NCBI RefSeq assembly: GCF_030316845.1 | Contig: NZ_JASZYS010000025.1 | Location: 1 to 48,355 of the forward strand | Origin: Variovorax davisae | GTDB lineage: Bacteria > Pseudomonadota > Gammaproteobacteria > Burkholderiales > Burkholderiaceae_C | DNA length: 48,355 nucleotides | Direction: 5' to 3' | Shown here: one piece after another, positions 6,957 to 14,535 of the stretch | Layout: every line of letters begins with the position of its first letter | How positions within the stretch are numbered: the stretch's first letter is position 1 | Program-made: the position numbers and the translations under genes | The notes under the pieces: model-generated | Seen by the model: only the letters and a program-made list of their open reading frames with translations | What the model was told of the DNA's origin: nothing | Database searches by the model: none

Positions 6957-7568
6957 TCAGGTCGCGTAGGCATCCTTGCCCGCCGCCTTGCGGGCCCGCA
7001 GCTCGCGCAGCATCTCGCGCTCCGACATGCCCTCCGACCAATCGGGTCGCAGCTGGTAGTGCGGCATGTCGACGAAGCTTTCCCATTGGCCGCCCCATTC
7101 GAGGCCGATGTCCATGCCGATCGCGCCCACCGTGGCGTAGAGCGGGCTGTCGCCCAGGTACTCCTTGCCGCGGAACACGCCGACGTCGAAGGCGATGCCG
7201 AAGTTGTGGTTGGACTCGCCGCCCTTCGCGTTGGTCACGGGCCGCCGGTTCTTCTCCTTCGTGCGGCCGATCGCGAACAGGGCGTCCTGCTCGGCGTAGC
7301 TGCGCGTGCCGCTCAAGATCTTGATCTCGATGTTGGCGGCCGCCGCGCGTTCGACCAGCATCCGCGCGTAGGGCGCGACCTGCGGATGCAGCGTGACGAT
7401 GGTCTTTTCGCTGCGCTCGTCCGCGCGGCCGGCGAAGGCGGCCGACTTCGGCACCGCCTTGCCGACGATCTTCTCGTGGATGGCCCGCCAGGTCTCGGGA
7501 CCCGGATTGCCATCGACCGATACACCCAGCGCCGCCTGGACGCTTCGCACCACCGCATTGATGTTCAT
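6957..7568 (-). CDS. M15-family peptidoglycan peptidase (L-alanyl-D-glutamate type)
   Basis: The 203-aa product has residues ~1-35 resembling a shortened peptidoglycan-binding motif (VQAALGVSVDGNPGPETWRA). Residues ~55-180 form an M15 VanY/endolysin-like domain. Zinc ligands are His121 and Asp128 in SNHNFGIAFDVG and His170 in DMPHYQ, with Asp167 as the likely catalytic acid and Arg89 in GTRSYAEQ as expected for the family. It would cut the peptide stem of peptidoglycan. No Sec signal peptide is present. The family includes phage endolysins and bacterial hydrolases, and no other phage gene is nearby. It faces the GH19 gene pair convergently. Confidence 0.85.
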   Translation of the reverse strand: MNINAVVRSVQAALGVSVDGNPGPETWRAIHEKIVGKAVPKSAAFAGRADERSEKTIVTLHPQVAPYARMLVERAAAANIEIKILSGTRSYAEQDALFAIGRTKEKNRRPVTNAKGGESNHNFGIAFDVGVFRGKEYLGDSPLYATVGAIGMDIGLEWGGQWESFVDMPHYQLRPDWSEGMSEREMLRELRARKAAGKDAYAT

Positions 7569-7688
7569 GCACGACCTCCTGGGGAGAGACGGCCGAGCTT
7601 AGGGAGGACGACGGGATGTGCAATAGCGCGTTCGACAGATGCGCTCGCCGGCCATGCGGAACTCTATGCGGGTCTTGGGCAGCCGGGT

Positions 7689-8822
7689 CTAGAGTGCCGC
7701 GGTGACAGAGACAGGTCCTTGGCTGCGATCGATAGGTGATTTGGGAACGGTGCTGATCTCGATTTTTTTCCTGAATCGATTTCGCACCAACTCCATTGGC
7801 GAGGCAACCAGCCGATTCAAGGCAATTGCGAAGAGGGCGGACAAGAAAACGCAAAGCCAGGCGAACGTATAGGGCTGATCCTGTTTGAGGCCGTCCGTCC
7901 ATCGCGTCGAAATCGCTATCACGAGCTTGTGGCAAATGTACATCGGGAAGCTCAGCTCGCCGATCCAATTGTCGAGTGCGCTGCTTCTCTGGAAGATAAA
8001 TGCGAATGGCATCAGCACGAGGAAAAATGCGAACAGGACAATATTGTGTGTCAACTTCGGCAAGGCGAAAAGGTGATAAGTCAGCGCGACCGTCACCAGC
8101 AAGCCTGTCGCCGTGAGGCAGGCCGCACGCGAGCGAAGGATGCGCGTTTTTCTGTAGAGCGGCAGCAGTATTTGATGCGAAAGCGCCCCCGCCAGAAACA
8201 GCGCCAGCTCGGTGGGAAAGAAGCGATAGGACCAGGGGTCGCTCTGACCGAAGCCTCGCGCAATGAAAATGGCCCTGAGCGTCAGCGAGGCTGCGAGCAG
8301 TACGTACACCAGTCTCCGCCTGGGAAGCACGAACGGGGCAATCAGATAGAAAGTCAGTTCGACACCCAGGGTCCACGCCTGCGGAACGAGCAGCCCTGGA
8401 TAAAGCAATGGCGAGCTCTCCATGAAATTGCCGGTCGGGATCAGCCGGCCATCGACCACAGCGAAGAACATCACCCAGTCCTGGAGGAACAGGAATGTAT
8501 TGGAGAAAATCAGCAGAATCGTCGCCGACCAGGGGGCTTCTCGGTAGACGCTGAAAAATTCATCGTAGACATGAATGCCCAGAAAATAGGCTCCCAGCGT
8601 CAGAACGGCGACGGCTGCATAGACCGGGTAGATCCTCAGAAACCGGTTGGCGTAGAAGTCTTTGACCTCGGGGTAGGCCTTGACCTCGGTCAATATGAAC
8701 GAGATCAAGAAGCCCGATATCATGTAGAAGAGCTGCACGCCATTCAGCGCGCCAACGAACATGTAGACGCCTGCATGGGCGAACACGACCGCCATGGCAA
8801 ATATCGTTCTCAGAGTTCCCAC
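7689..8822 (-). CDS. Acyltransferase family 3 membrane protein
   Basis: This is an integral membrane O-acyltransferase (OafA/NodX type), which transfers acyl groups to surface glycans or other periplasmic acceptors. The frame extends upstream to 9026, but that extension is arginine-rich and unlike the family. I take GTG 8822, preceded by CAGGGGC at a good distance; TTG 8837 is an alternative. The product is 377 aa with about ten membrane helices, the N-terminal signature TLRTIFAMAVVFAHAG with the family's key His, FYMISGFLISF, and near the end GELSFPMYICHKLV. GC content is visibly lower than in neighbours, suggesting acquisition. No polysaccharide gene is adjacent, so the acceptor is unknown. 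Confidence 0.8.
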   Translation of the reverse strand: MGTLRTIFAMAVVFAHAGVYMFVGALNGVQLFYMISGFLISFILTEVKAYPEVKDFYANRFLRIYPVYAAVAVLTLGAYFLGIHVYDEFFSVYREAPWSATILLIFSNTFLFLQDWVMFFAVVDGRLIPTGNFMESSPLLYPGLLVPQAWTLGVELTFYLIAPFVLPRRRLVYVLLAASLTLRAIFIARGFGQSDPWSYRFFPTELALFLAGALSHQILLPLYRKTRILRSRAACLTATGLLVTVALTYHLFALPKLTHNIVLFAFFLVLMPFAFIFQRSSALDNWIGELSFPMYICHKLVIAISTRWTDGLKQDQPYTFAWLCVFLSALFAIALNRLVASPMELVRNRFRKKIEISTVPKSPIDRSQGPVSVTAAL

Positions 8823-9131
8823 CGGCGCCCCTGACAATTTGAAGACCGCGATGCTAGCGTGGGCGTCGATAGGGTCGTAGCGGGATTGTCCCCAACAGAG
8901 GGGATGACGTGGCGCACGTCCTCGGCCTTCGCGTGGCGCCCGCCGGCGCGGGCTTCTCGAGATGGTCGAATTCGCACGCGTGCAACCCGCGCTGACGCAG
9001 AATGCGATGGCAGCAAATTGGGGCACTTGGACTAACTTTGCGATGAATCTAGTTTTCCTGGCCTAGGCCCTTGCGAAGAACATCAGGCTGTCGCATCCCG
9101 CGAATCGTCAGTCACCTCCAAGGAAAACCGC
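8823..9131. other. Intergenic region between divergent acyltransferase and phasin-like genes
   Basis: This 309-bp gap should hold two divergent promoters. I see a GGCCTAGGCC palindrome near 9059-9068 and an AAGGA ribosome site just before 9132. No convincing small gene, RNA or repeat is visible. Confidence 0.4.
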
Positions 9132-9623
9132 ATGTCCACGCAAACTCTCTCTGCCGTCGCCGTCCACGTCGTGGGCCAGTACCACGAAGCCGGCAAGACC
9201 CTCGTCGGCGCCTGGCGCACCGGCGCCCGCCGCTTGCTCGATGGCGCCGCGTCGCGCTACGGCCAGATGCAGAAGGTCACCGAATTCCTCGCCAACCGCC
9301 TCGACATCGACACCGGCCGCGTGGTGTCGGTGCTCGACCGCATGGCCGAAGCCGGCACCCAGGGCATCGAGGCCGTAGCCGGCCGTGCGGCCCGGGCCGA
9401 GTCGCCGATCGCGACCTCGCTGGTGAGCACCTTCAGCGCCATCCACCTGCCCATCGCCAACGTGCATGCGCAGATCGCCGACAAGATCGCCGAGGGCGCC
9501 AGGAAGCTCGAGACGCGCGTCGCCGGTGCCAAAGAAGCCGCGGCCGAGCAAGCCCCCGAAGCGAAGGGCGCGGCGGTGGCCGTCGCCAAGACCGCCCGCC
9601 GCGCCCGCCGCACAGCCGCCTGA
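9132..9623 (+). CDS. Phasin-like helical protein with Ala/Lys/Arg-rich tail
   Basis: The 163-aa product follows AAGGA eight bases before the ATG. Residues ~1-125 are predicted all-helical and amphipathic (LANRLDIDTGRVVSVLDRMA, HLPIANVHAQIADKIAEGAR). The last ~30 residues form an Ala/Lys/Arg-rich tail (AVAVAKTARRARRTAA) of the kind seen on PhaF-type and other nucleoid-binding proteins. I do not recognise a defined domain. It lies 16 bp before a clear polyhydroxyalkanoate granule phasin, so a granule-coating or granule-to-DNA linking role is plausible by context. Confidence in the gene is high, in the function low. Confidence 0.6.
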   Translation: MSTQTLSAVAVHVVGQYHEAGKTLVGAWRTGARRLLDGAASRYGQMQKVTEFLANRLDIDTGRVVSVLDRMAEAGTQGIEAVAGRAARAESPIATSLVSTFSAIHLPIANVHAQIADKIAEGARKLETRVAGAKEAAAEQAPEAKGAAVAVAKTARRARRTAA

Positions 9624-9639
9624 TCCCAGGGACCGAAGC

Positions 9640-10086
9640 ATGGCGACCCGCAGGGAATCGGCGCTGCCGAAGAAGCCGGCGCCGGCCAGGAAGTCCGCCG
9701 CGCCGCGCCGGAAGGCGAGCGCGGCGGCGGCACCCCCCACCGAAGCCGCCGGCAAGCCCGCCGGCGCCGAAGGCCTGCTGCGCGGGGGCCTGAAGGCGCT
9801 GGGCAACGTCGGCACCGATGTGGTCAAGCGCCACACCCATGTGATCGAGGGCCTGCTCGGCATCCAGAAGACCGATGCGGGTGGCGCCCGGCCCGCGGCC
9901 GGGTTCCCGGGCCTGGACAGCTTCGGCATCCGCAAGTTCGAGGACGTGTTCGACCAGCGCGTGGCGAGCGCGCTGCAACGCCTGGGCATGCCGAGCGTGG
10001 AAGAACTCCAGGCCTTGCGCGACGAGGTGGGGCAGCTGCGCGCGCAGCTCGCGGCGGCCAAGCCGGCCGCCCGGCGCAAGCGCTGA
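9640..10086 (+). CDS. Polyhydroxyalkanoate granule-associated protein (PhaI/PhaF type phasin)
   Basis: The 148-aa product is read from ATG 9640. It starts with a basic Ala/Pro/Lys-rich stretch (~residues 1-40). The phasin domain follows at about 45-145 with DVVKRHTHVIEGLLGIQK and FEDVFDQRVASALQRLGMPS. It ends in a leucine-zipper-like coiled coil (VEELQALRDEVGQLRAQLAA). Phasins coat PHA granules and set their number and size. In PhaF the basic tail is C-terminal and binds DNA, whereas here the basic region leads. It sits between another helical protein and a TetR regulator, probably one operon. No PHA synthase is in the window. Confidence 0.75.
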   Translation: MATRRESALPKKPAPARKSAAPRRKASAAAAPPTEAAGKPAGAEGLLRGGLKALGNVGTDVVKRHTHVIEGLLGIQKTDAGGARPAAGFPGLDSFGIRKFEDVFDQRVASALQRLGMPSVEELQALRDEVGQLRAQLAAAKPAARRKR

Positions 10087-10120
10087 AGCCGCCGATCCCG
10101 AGCGCCGTCACTCATCGCCC

Positions 10121-10753
10121 GTGGCCAGTCCCAACACCCGCGACCGCATCCTGCTGACCAGCCTCGCGCTGTTCAACGCGGAAGGCCTGGCAGCCGTGTC
10201 GACGCACAAGATCGCGGCCGAGATGGGCATCAGCCCCGGCAACCTGCACTACCACTTCAAGGCCAAGCAGCTGATCGTCGAGCGGCTCTTCATGCGCTTC
10301 GAGCAGCGGCTCGGGCTGCTGAACGGGTCGACCGCCGCCGTCGCCGCGATCGACGACCTGTGGCTGGCGCTGCACCTGCGCTTCGAGGCCATCGACGAAT
10401 ACCGCTTCGTCTACCGCGACATGGCCTTCCTGGCTGCCGAATACCCGGCATTGGGGCAGCGGGCCCAGGAGCTGACGGCCCAGAACCTGCTGGCCGCGCA
10501 GTCCCTGTGCGAGGGGCTGGTGGCCTCCGGGGTGATCCAGACCAGCGCCGAACAGGCGCGCATCCTGGCCCTGCAGATCGTCTTCACCACCACCTGCTGG
10601 CTGTCCTTCGAGCGCCTGGTGCCGGGGCGCGAGGCGCAGGCCGAGGCCGATCCCGGACTGGCGGCCTTCTACACCCTGACGCTGATCTCGCCCTACGTGT
10701 CGAGCGACTCGCGGGCCTACCTCGACTACCTGCGGGGCAAGTACCTCGGCTAG
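10121..10753 (+). CDS. TetR-family regulator next to phasin genes
   Basis: The likely start is GTG 10121, giving 210 aa. The N-terminal helix-turn-helix occupies residues ~5-55 (RDRILLTSLALFNAEG, THKIAAEMGISPGNLHYHF), with the TetR-typical LHYHF recognition end. The C-terminal ligand domain is helical and belongs to no subgroup I can name, although the layout recalls PhaD, the TetR regulator of pha operons in pseudomonads. It starts 34 bp after the phasin stop on the same strand. It probably controls the phasin genes in response to a lipid-derived ligand, which is inference. Confidence 0.8.
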   Translation: MASPNTRDRILLTSLALFNAEGLAAVSTHKIAAEMGISPGNLHYHFKAKQLIVERLFMRFEQRLGLLNGSTAAVAAIDDLWLALHLRFEAIDEYRFVYRDMAFLAAEYPALGQRAQELTAQNLLAAQSLCEGLVASGVIQTSAEQARILALQIVFTTTCWLSFERLVPGREAQAEADPGLAAFYTLTLISPYVSSDSRAYLDYLRGKYLG

Positions 10754-10813
10754 CGCCGATGTGAGGGCCCGCTCTTCTGGCGTACGCCATACGGGGGACG
10801 CAAAAAATCTCCA

Positions 10814-10830
10814 GGCAGGCTATACCTGCC
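10814..10830. promoter_or_regulatory. Inverted repeat upstream of the TIR gene
   Basis: GGCAGG-CTATA-CCTGCC is a perfect 6-bp inverted repeat with a 5-bp spacer, 38 bp before the TIR start codon. It could be an operator or a small hairpin in the leader. There is no T-run, so it is not a classical terminator for the TetR gene. Confidence 0.4.
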
Positions 10831-10867
10831 ATCACGGCAAACGGCATTTGCTGGTGTGGGGGTGGTC

Positions 10868-12301
10868 ATGGTCCAGCTGTTCGTCAGCCACATCTCCGAA
10901 GAAAAAGACGTCGCGATCCTCCTGAAGGACATGATGGAGGAGGACTTCCTCGGCCTGGTCGAGTTCTTCGCGTCCTCGGACGTGGGCACCATCGAGCTCG
11001 GCGTGCAATGGCTGGAGGCCGTCGAGCGCGCGATCGCGAAGGCCGACGCCGTGATCGTGCTGTGCAGCAAGGCCTCGGTCCAGCGGCCCTGGGTCCAGTT
11101 CGAAGTCGGCGCGGCCTGGATGAAGGGTTTGCCGATCATCCCGGTCTGCCATTCGGGCATGAAGCCCACCGACCTCGCGACGCCCCTGAAGGACTACGAG
11201 GGCGCGGACCTCGGCACTCCCGAAGGGCTGCTGGCGCTCTACCAGATGATCGGCCGCCGCTTGAAGCTGCAGCGCACGCCCGTCCCGGGGGCGGCCTGGC
11301 TGGCCCGGCTGGCCGAGCTCCTGAGCCTGCCGCCGGACGACTGCGTCCAGTTCGAGTACTACCTGGACGTCGTCGTGCCTGCGCCCGGGCGCCTTGGTGG
11401 GCCTTCCCTTCCGGGCGACGCCGTCGTCGACATGAGCGCCGACACGAAGAAGCTGTTCGGGCTCATATCCCGAGGCAGCCTGACGTGGAAGAGCGTCGTG
11501 GACGCCGTGGCGCCCTCGCTCGACAAGCGATGGCTGGCCGAACTGCAGAACAGCATCTATCTGGCCAGCAACGACCGTGAGTTCGTGCCGATCCAGGCCG
11601 TGTTCCATGCCGGCGGCACCAAGGGCTCGTTCCAGCCGCAGCTGGCCAAGCTCGAAGTGTTCAGGCGGGGTGCACGTCGCTTTCACGTTCATCTCGTACC
11701 CACCGTCGTCGCGCCCCTGTTCGACGTTCCGGGCGACCTGGGCCTGCTCGTGACCCTGCTGCGCCTGGGACTTCGCTTCCGCTACGAAGCGATCGAACAC
11801 TACTGGAAGATGTCGCGGGGCTTCAAGCCGGAAAAAGGCAGGCTCGACGCGCTGCGCTGCGCGATCGAGGTCATCGAGACCGACGCCCGGTCGCGCGGTG
11901 CCCAGAACTTCGAGCCGGGAGAAGTGGTCGCGCTGTTCGAACCGGGTGACGACCAGAGCGAGATGAAGGCGATCCAGGTGACCTGGGAAACCGTCCGGGC
12001 CACCTTGTTCCAGGAGCCGCCTCCGACCGCCGGCGACATGGACGAGGCCATCGAGGCACTGGCGACGATGAATCTGCGCTTCATGCATCTTGGAACGAAG
12101 CGGTTCCATGAAATGGTGAATGTGCTGTGGTCGGGGCAGGTCCGGCCCGTCCCGCTCGCTGCCCTGGCCCGCAGCGGCGCCGCTTTCCCGGACGTGGCGC
12201 CGATTGAGCTCGCGCCGCGGATCAAGCCGCCTGCGGCGCAGGCAGCACGGCGGTCAACGCGAAGTCGACGAGATGGAGCCAGGTCGCCTCGAAGCCCATG
12301 A
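10868..12301 (+). CDS. TIR-domain protein with unrecognised C-terminal domain
   Basis: ATG 10868 is preferred over GTG 10856 because GGGGG lies just upstream; the product is 477 aa. Residues ~1-135 are a TIR fold: strand MVQLFVSHIS, AVIVLCSKAS, and PWVQFEVGAAW with Glu79 at the position of the catalytic glutamate of NAD-cleaving TIRs. Residues ~170-410 form a second domain of mixed strands and helices that I do not recognise (FVPIQAVFHAGGT, GLRFRYEAIEHYW). The basic tail overlaps the convergent hydrolase gene. Prokaryotic TIR proteins often deplete NAD or make cyclic ADP-ribose signals in phage defence, and others act as virulence factors. It stands alone, without a recognisable partner effector. 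Confidence 0.8.
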   Translation: MVQLFVSHISEEKDVAILLKDMMEEDFLGLVEFFASSDVGTIELGVQWLEAVERAIAKADAVIVLCSKASVQRPWVQFEVGAAWMKGLPIIPVCHSGMKPTDLATPLKDYEGADLGTPEGLLALYQMIGRRLKLQRTPVPGAAWLARLAELLSLPPDDCVQFEYYLDVVVPAPGRLGGPSLPGDAVVDMSADTKKLFGLISRGSLTWKSVVDAVAPSLDKRWLAELQNSIYLASNDREFVPIQAVFHAGGTKGSFQPQLAKLEVFRRGARRFHVHLVPTVVAPLFDVPGDLGLLVTLLRLGLRFRYEAIEHYWKMSRGFKPEKGRLDALRCAIEVIETDARSRGAQNFEPGEVVALFEPGDDQSEMKAIQVTWETVRATLFQEPPPTAGDMDEAIEALATMNLRFMHLGTKRFHEMVNVLWSGQVRPVPLAALARSGAAFPDVAPIELAPRIKPPAAQAARRSTRSRRDGARSPRSP

Positions 12302-13055
12302 TGTCGTGGTGGTTGGAGCCGGCGATGGTCTGCACGCTGACGGGCGTCGGCCAGGCCGCGATCAGCTTCTGCGAGCGCTCGTGCAGGACGACCTCGTCGG
12401 TCTCGGCCAGCAGGACCTGGGTCTTGGCCGCGACCTCCCTGGAATGGGCCAGGGAATTGAACTGGTGGCGCAGCAACAGGGACAGCGGCACCAGCGGATA
12501 GCGCCGCTTCGCCACTTCGAGCATCGAGTCGTAGGGCGTGACCAGTTGCAGGCTCGAGAACTCCTGCCGCGCCACCAGCTGGATCGCCACGCCCGTGCCC
12601 AGGCTGCGTCCGACCACGTGCAGGCGCGTCTGCGGAAAGGCCTGGCGCAAGTGACTGGCGAACTGGCGCGCGTCCTGGACGGAGGCCAGCTCGGAGGGGT
12701 CGCCCTGCGAATCGGCCACGCCCCGGTAGTTGAGCGCCGCGAAGCCGAAGCCCGTCGGCAGCCAGTGCAGCGCCTGCGCCGTGGCGCGCACGTCCTCGCC
12801 CCGGCCGGCGAAATAGATGAACAGGTCCTGCATCGCAGGCTCGCCCTCGGGGTGGTAGACGTAGCCGCGAACCATCCCGCCCGGCACCGCGTGGGCGTAG
12901 GCGGAGAAGTCTTCGGACAGGTGGACGACCGGGTGCTTGCGGGCATCGAACAGGATGTGTCCCTGGCGTGTCGCCAGCAGGGCCCAGTAGGCCGCGATGC
13001 TCCCCAGGGCGGCGGCCGAGGCCGACAGTGCGATGCGGGCGGCTCTGGATGCCAA
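12222..13055 (-). CDS. Membrane-anchored alpha/beta hydrolase
   Basis: The 277-aa product has an N-terminal hydrophobic anchor at residues ~5-28 (AARIALSASAAALGSIAAYW), so the catalytic domain is probably periplasmic. The alpha/beta-hydrolase fold has nucleophile Ser151 in VVGRSLGTG, Asp220 in AETDEVV and His249 or His250 in SNHHDIMG. The GRSLGTG elbow and spacing resemble the BEM46/ABHD13-like group (serine esterase or peptidase), whose substrate is usually unknown. The 3' end overlaps the convergent TIR gene by 80 bp. The SDR gene lies 11 bp upstream on the same strand, so the two are probably co-transcribed. Confidence 0.8.
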   Translation of the reverse strand: MASRAARIALSASAAALGSIAAYWALLATRQGHILFDARKHPVVHLSEDFSAYAHAVPGGMVRGYVYHPEGEPAMQDLFIYFAGRGEDVRATAQALHWLPTGFGFAALNYRGVADSQGDPSELASVQDARQFASHLRQAFPQTRLHVVGRSLGTGVAIQLVARQEFSSLQLVTPYDSMLEVAKRRYPLVPLSLLLRHQFNSLAHSREVAAKTQVLLAETDEVVLHERSQKLIAAWPTPVSVQTIAGSNHHDIMGFEATWLHLVDFALTAVLPAPQAA

Positions 13056-13066
13056 GGTCGACCCGG

Positions 13067-13858
13067 CTAGAAGGCGCTCTTGGTGCAGCCGCCGTCGACG
13101 CGCAGCGCCGCGCCCGTGGTGCCGGACGACAGCGGGCTGGCGATGTAGGCCACCAGCGAGGCGATCTCCTGCGGCGTTTCGAAGCGCCGGATGAGGGAGG
13201 TGGGTCGCACCTTCTCGAAGAACTCCCGCTCGTAGGCCTCGAAGGACTTGCCGTCGGCCTTGGCGAGCGCCTCGACGAAATCGCCCACACCGCGCGACCG
13301 GGTCGGGCCCGGCAGGACGCTGTTGACGGTGATGCCGGTGCCCGCCACCGCCTCGGCCAGGCCGCGCGAGACCGCGAGCTGCGCCGTCTTCGTCATGCCG
13401 TAGTGGATCATCTCGGCCGGGATCTGGATCGCGCTCTCGCTGGAGATGAAGATGATGCGGCCCCAGTCAGCGCGCCGCATCGCGGGCAGCACCAGGCGCG
13501 CCAGGCGCACGCCGCTCAGCACGTTGACGTCGAAGAAGCGCGTCCAGTCCGCGTCCGGGATTTCCTCGAAGGGCTTGGGCTCGAAGATGCCGAGGTTGTT
13601 GACCAGGATCTCGATGTCCGGATGCCGGGCCACCAGCGCATCCGCGGCCGCGGCCGTGCTCAGGTCGCCGGCGAAGCCGATGACCTCGCCGCCGTCCGCC
13701 GCCTCGATTTGCGCCACCGCGGCATCCACCGCGGCCTGCGAACGCCCGTTGACGATCACCCGGGCGCCCTCGGCCGCCAGGGCCTGCGCGATGGCCTGCC
13801 CGATGCCGGCCGTGCTGCCGGAGACCAGGGCCAGCCGGCCCTTGAGTTGGAGATTCAT
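13067..13858 (-). CDS. Short-chain dehydrogenase/reductase
   Basis: The 263-aa product is a classical SDR. The Rossmann glycine motif is SGSTAGIG (residues 13-20, a serine replacing the usual first threonine), followed by NNLG at 87-90. The catalytic set is Ser140, Tyr153 and Lys157 in IFISSESAIQIPAEMIHYGM followed by TK. Arg39 in VNGRS after the second strand suggests NADP(H) preference. It oxidises or reduces an alcohol/ketone of unknown identity. The hydrolase follows 11 bp downstream. The flavin-reductase-like gene is divergent, with about 100 bp between the start codons. Confidence 0.9.
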   Translation of the reverse strand: MNLQLKGRLALVSGSTAGIGQAIAQALAAEGARVIVNGRSQAAVDAAVAQIEAADGGEVIGFAGDLSTAAAADALVARHPDIEILVNNLGIFEPKPFEEIPDADWTRFFDVNVLSGVRLARLVLPAMRRADWGRIIFISSESAIQIPAEMIHYGMTKTAQLAVSRGLAEAVAGTGITVNSVLPGPTRSRGVGDFVEALAKADGKSFEAYEREFFEKVRPTSLIRRFETPQEIASLVAYIASPLSSGTTGAALRVDGGCTKSAF

Positions 13859-13959
13859 GCGTGTGCCTTTCAGGAATCCGGCAGCCCGCCGGATGGCGCA
13901 CAGCGTAGGCGAATCGGAGGCCGGCGTCGAGCGGCGGCGGTTGGCCGTAGGATGGCCGC

Positions 13960-14535
13960 ATGAATCATTTCAAGCCGGTGGCGCTCGAGCACGCGAGCCG
14001 CCTCGTCAACCATGGTCCCACGGTGCTGGTAACCAGCGCCCACGGCGGTCGCCGCAACGTCATGGCGGCAGCCTGGTCGATGCCGGTGGAATTCACGCCG
14101 CCCCGCATTGCCTTGGTGATCGACAAGAAGACCTGGACGCGCGAGCTCGTCGCCGCCAGCGGTGCTTTCGGCATCTGCCTGCCCGGGGCCGCGCTGGTCG
14201 ACCTGACCTATGCGGTCGGCAGCGCGAGCGGCCGCAGCGTCGACAAGTTCGCCCACCATGGCATCGTGGCGAAGCCGGGTCCCCGCCTCGGGATGCCCGT
14301 GCTGGAGACCGGCTGCGCGGCCTGGCTGGAATGCCGGCTGCTGCCGGAGCCGCATACCGAGGACGCCTACGACACCTGCTTCGGCGAAGTCGTGGCCGCG
14401 GCGGCCGACGCCCGCATCTTCGCCGGCGGCCATTGGCGCTTTGGCGACGACAACACCGAGCTGCAGACCATCCATCACATCGGCGCCGGCAACTTCGTTC
14501 GCGCCGGCGGCATCCTGCGGGCCGCGCCGGCCTGA
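13960..14535 (+). CDS. Flavin reductase-like (FMN-binding split barrel) protein
   Basis: The 191-aa product belongs to the flavin-reductase-like split-barrel family (FMN-binding). Features are PTVLVTSAHGGRRNVMAAAW, the strand around PPRIALVIDKKTWT and the later SGAFGICLPG, which together form the isoalloxazine site. Members supply reduced flavin to oxygenases or act alone as NAD(P)H:FMN reductases. The closest oxygenase in the window, at 21666-22958, binds its own FAD and does not need it. The 3' end overlaps the convergent cyclodeaminase gene by 61 bp. Confidence 0.85.
   Translation: MNHFKPVALEHASRLVNHGPTVLVTSAHGGRRNVMAAAWSMPVEFTPPRIALVIDKKTWTRELVAASGAFGICLPGAALVDLTYAVGSASGRSVDKFAHHGIVAKPGPRLGMPVLETGCAAWLECRLLPEPHTEDAYDTCFGEVVAAAADARIFAGGHWRFGDDNTELQTIHHIGAGNFVRAGGILRAAPA

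Noticed and set aside
8838..9026. N-terminal extension of the acyltransferase to 9026
   Set aside because: The extension is Arg/Pro-rich with no membrane helix. The family begins at the LRTIFAMAVVFAHAG segment, and GTG 8822 has a ribosome site.
11800..13290. Minus-strand 496-codon open frame spanning the TIR and hydrolase genes
   Set aside because: Frame differs from the alpha/beta hydrolase, which has intact catalytic motifs in another frame.
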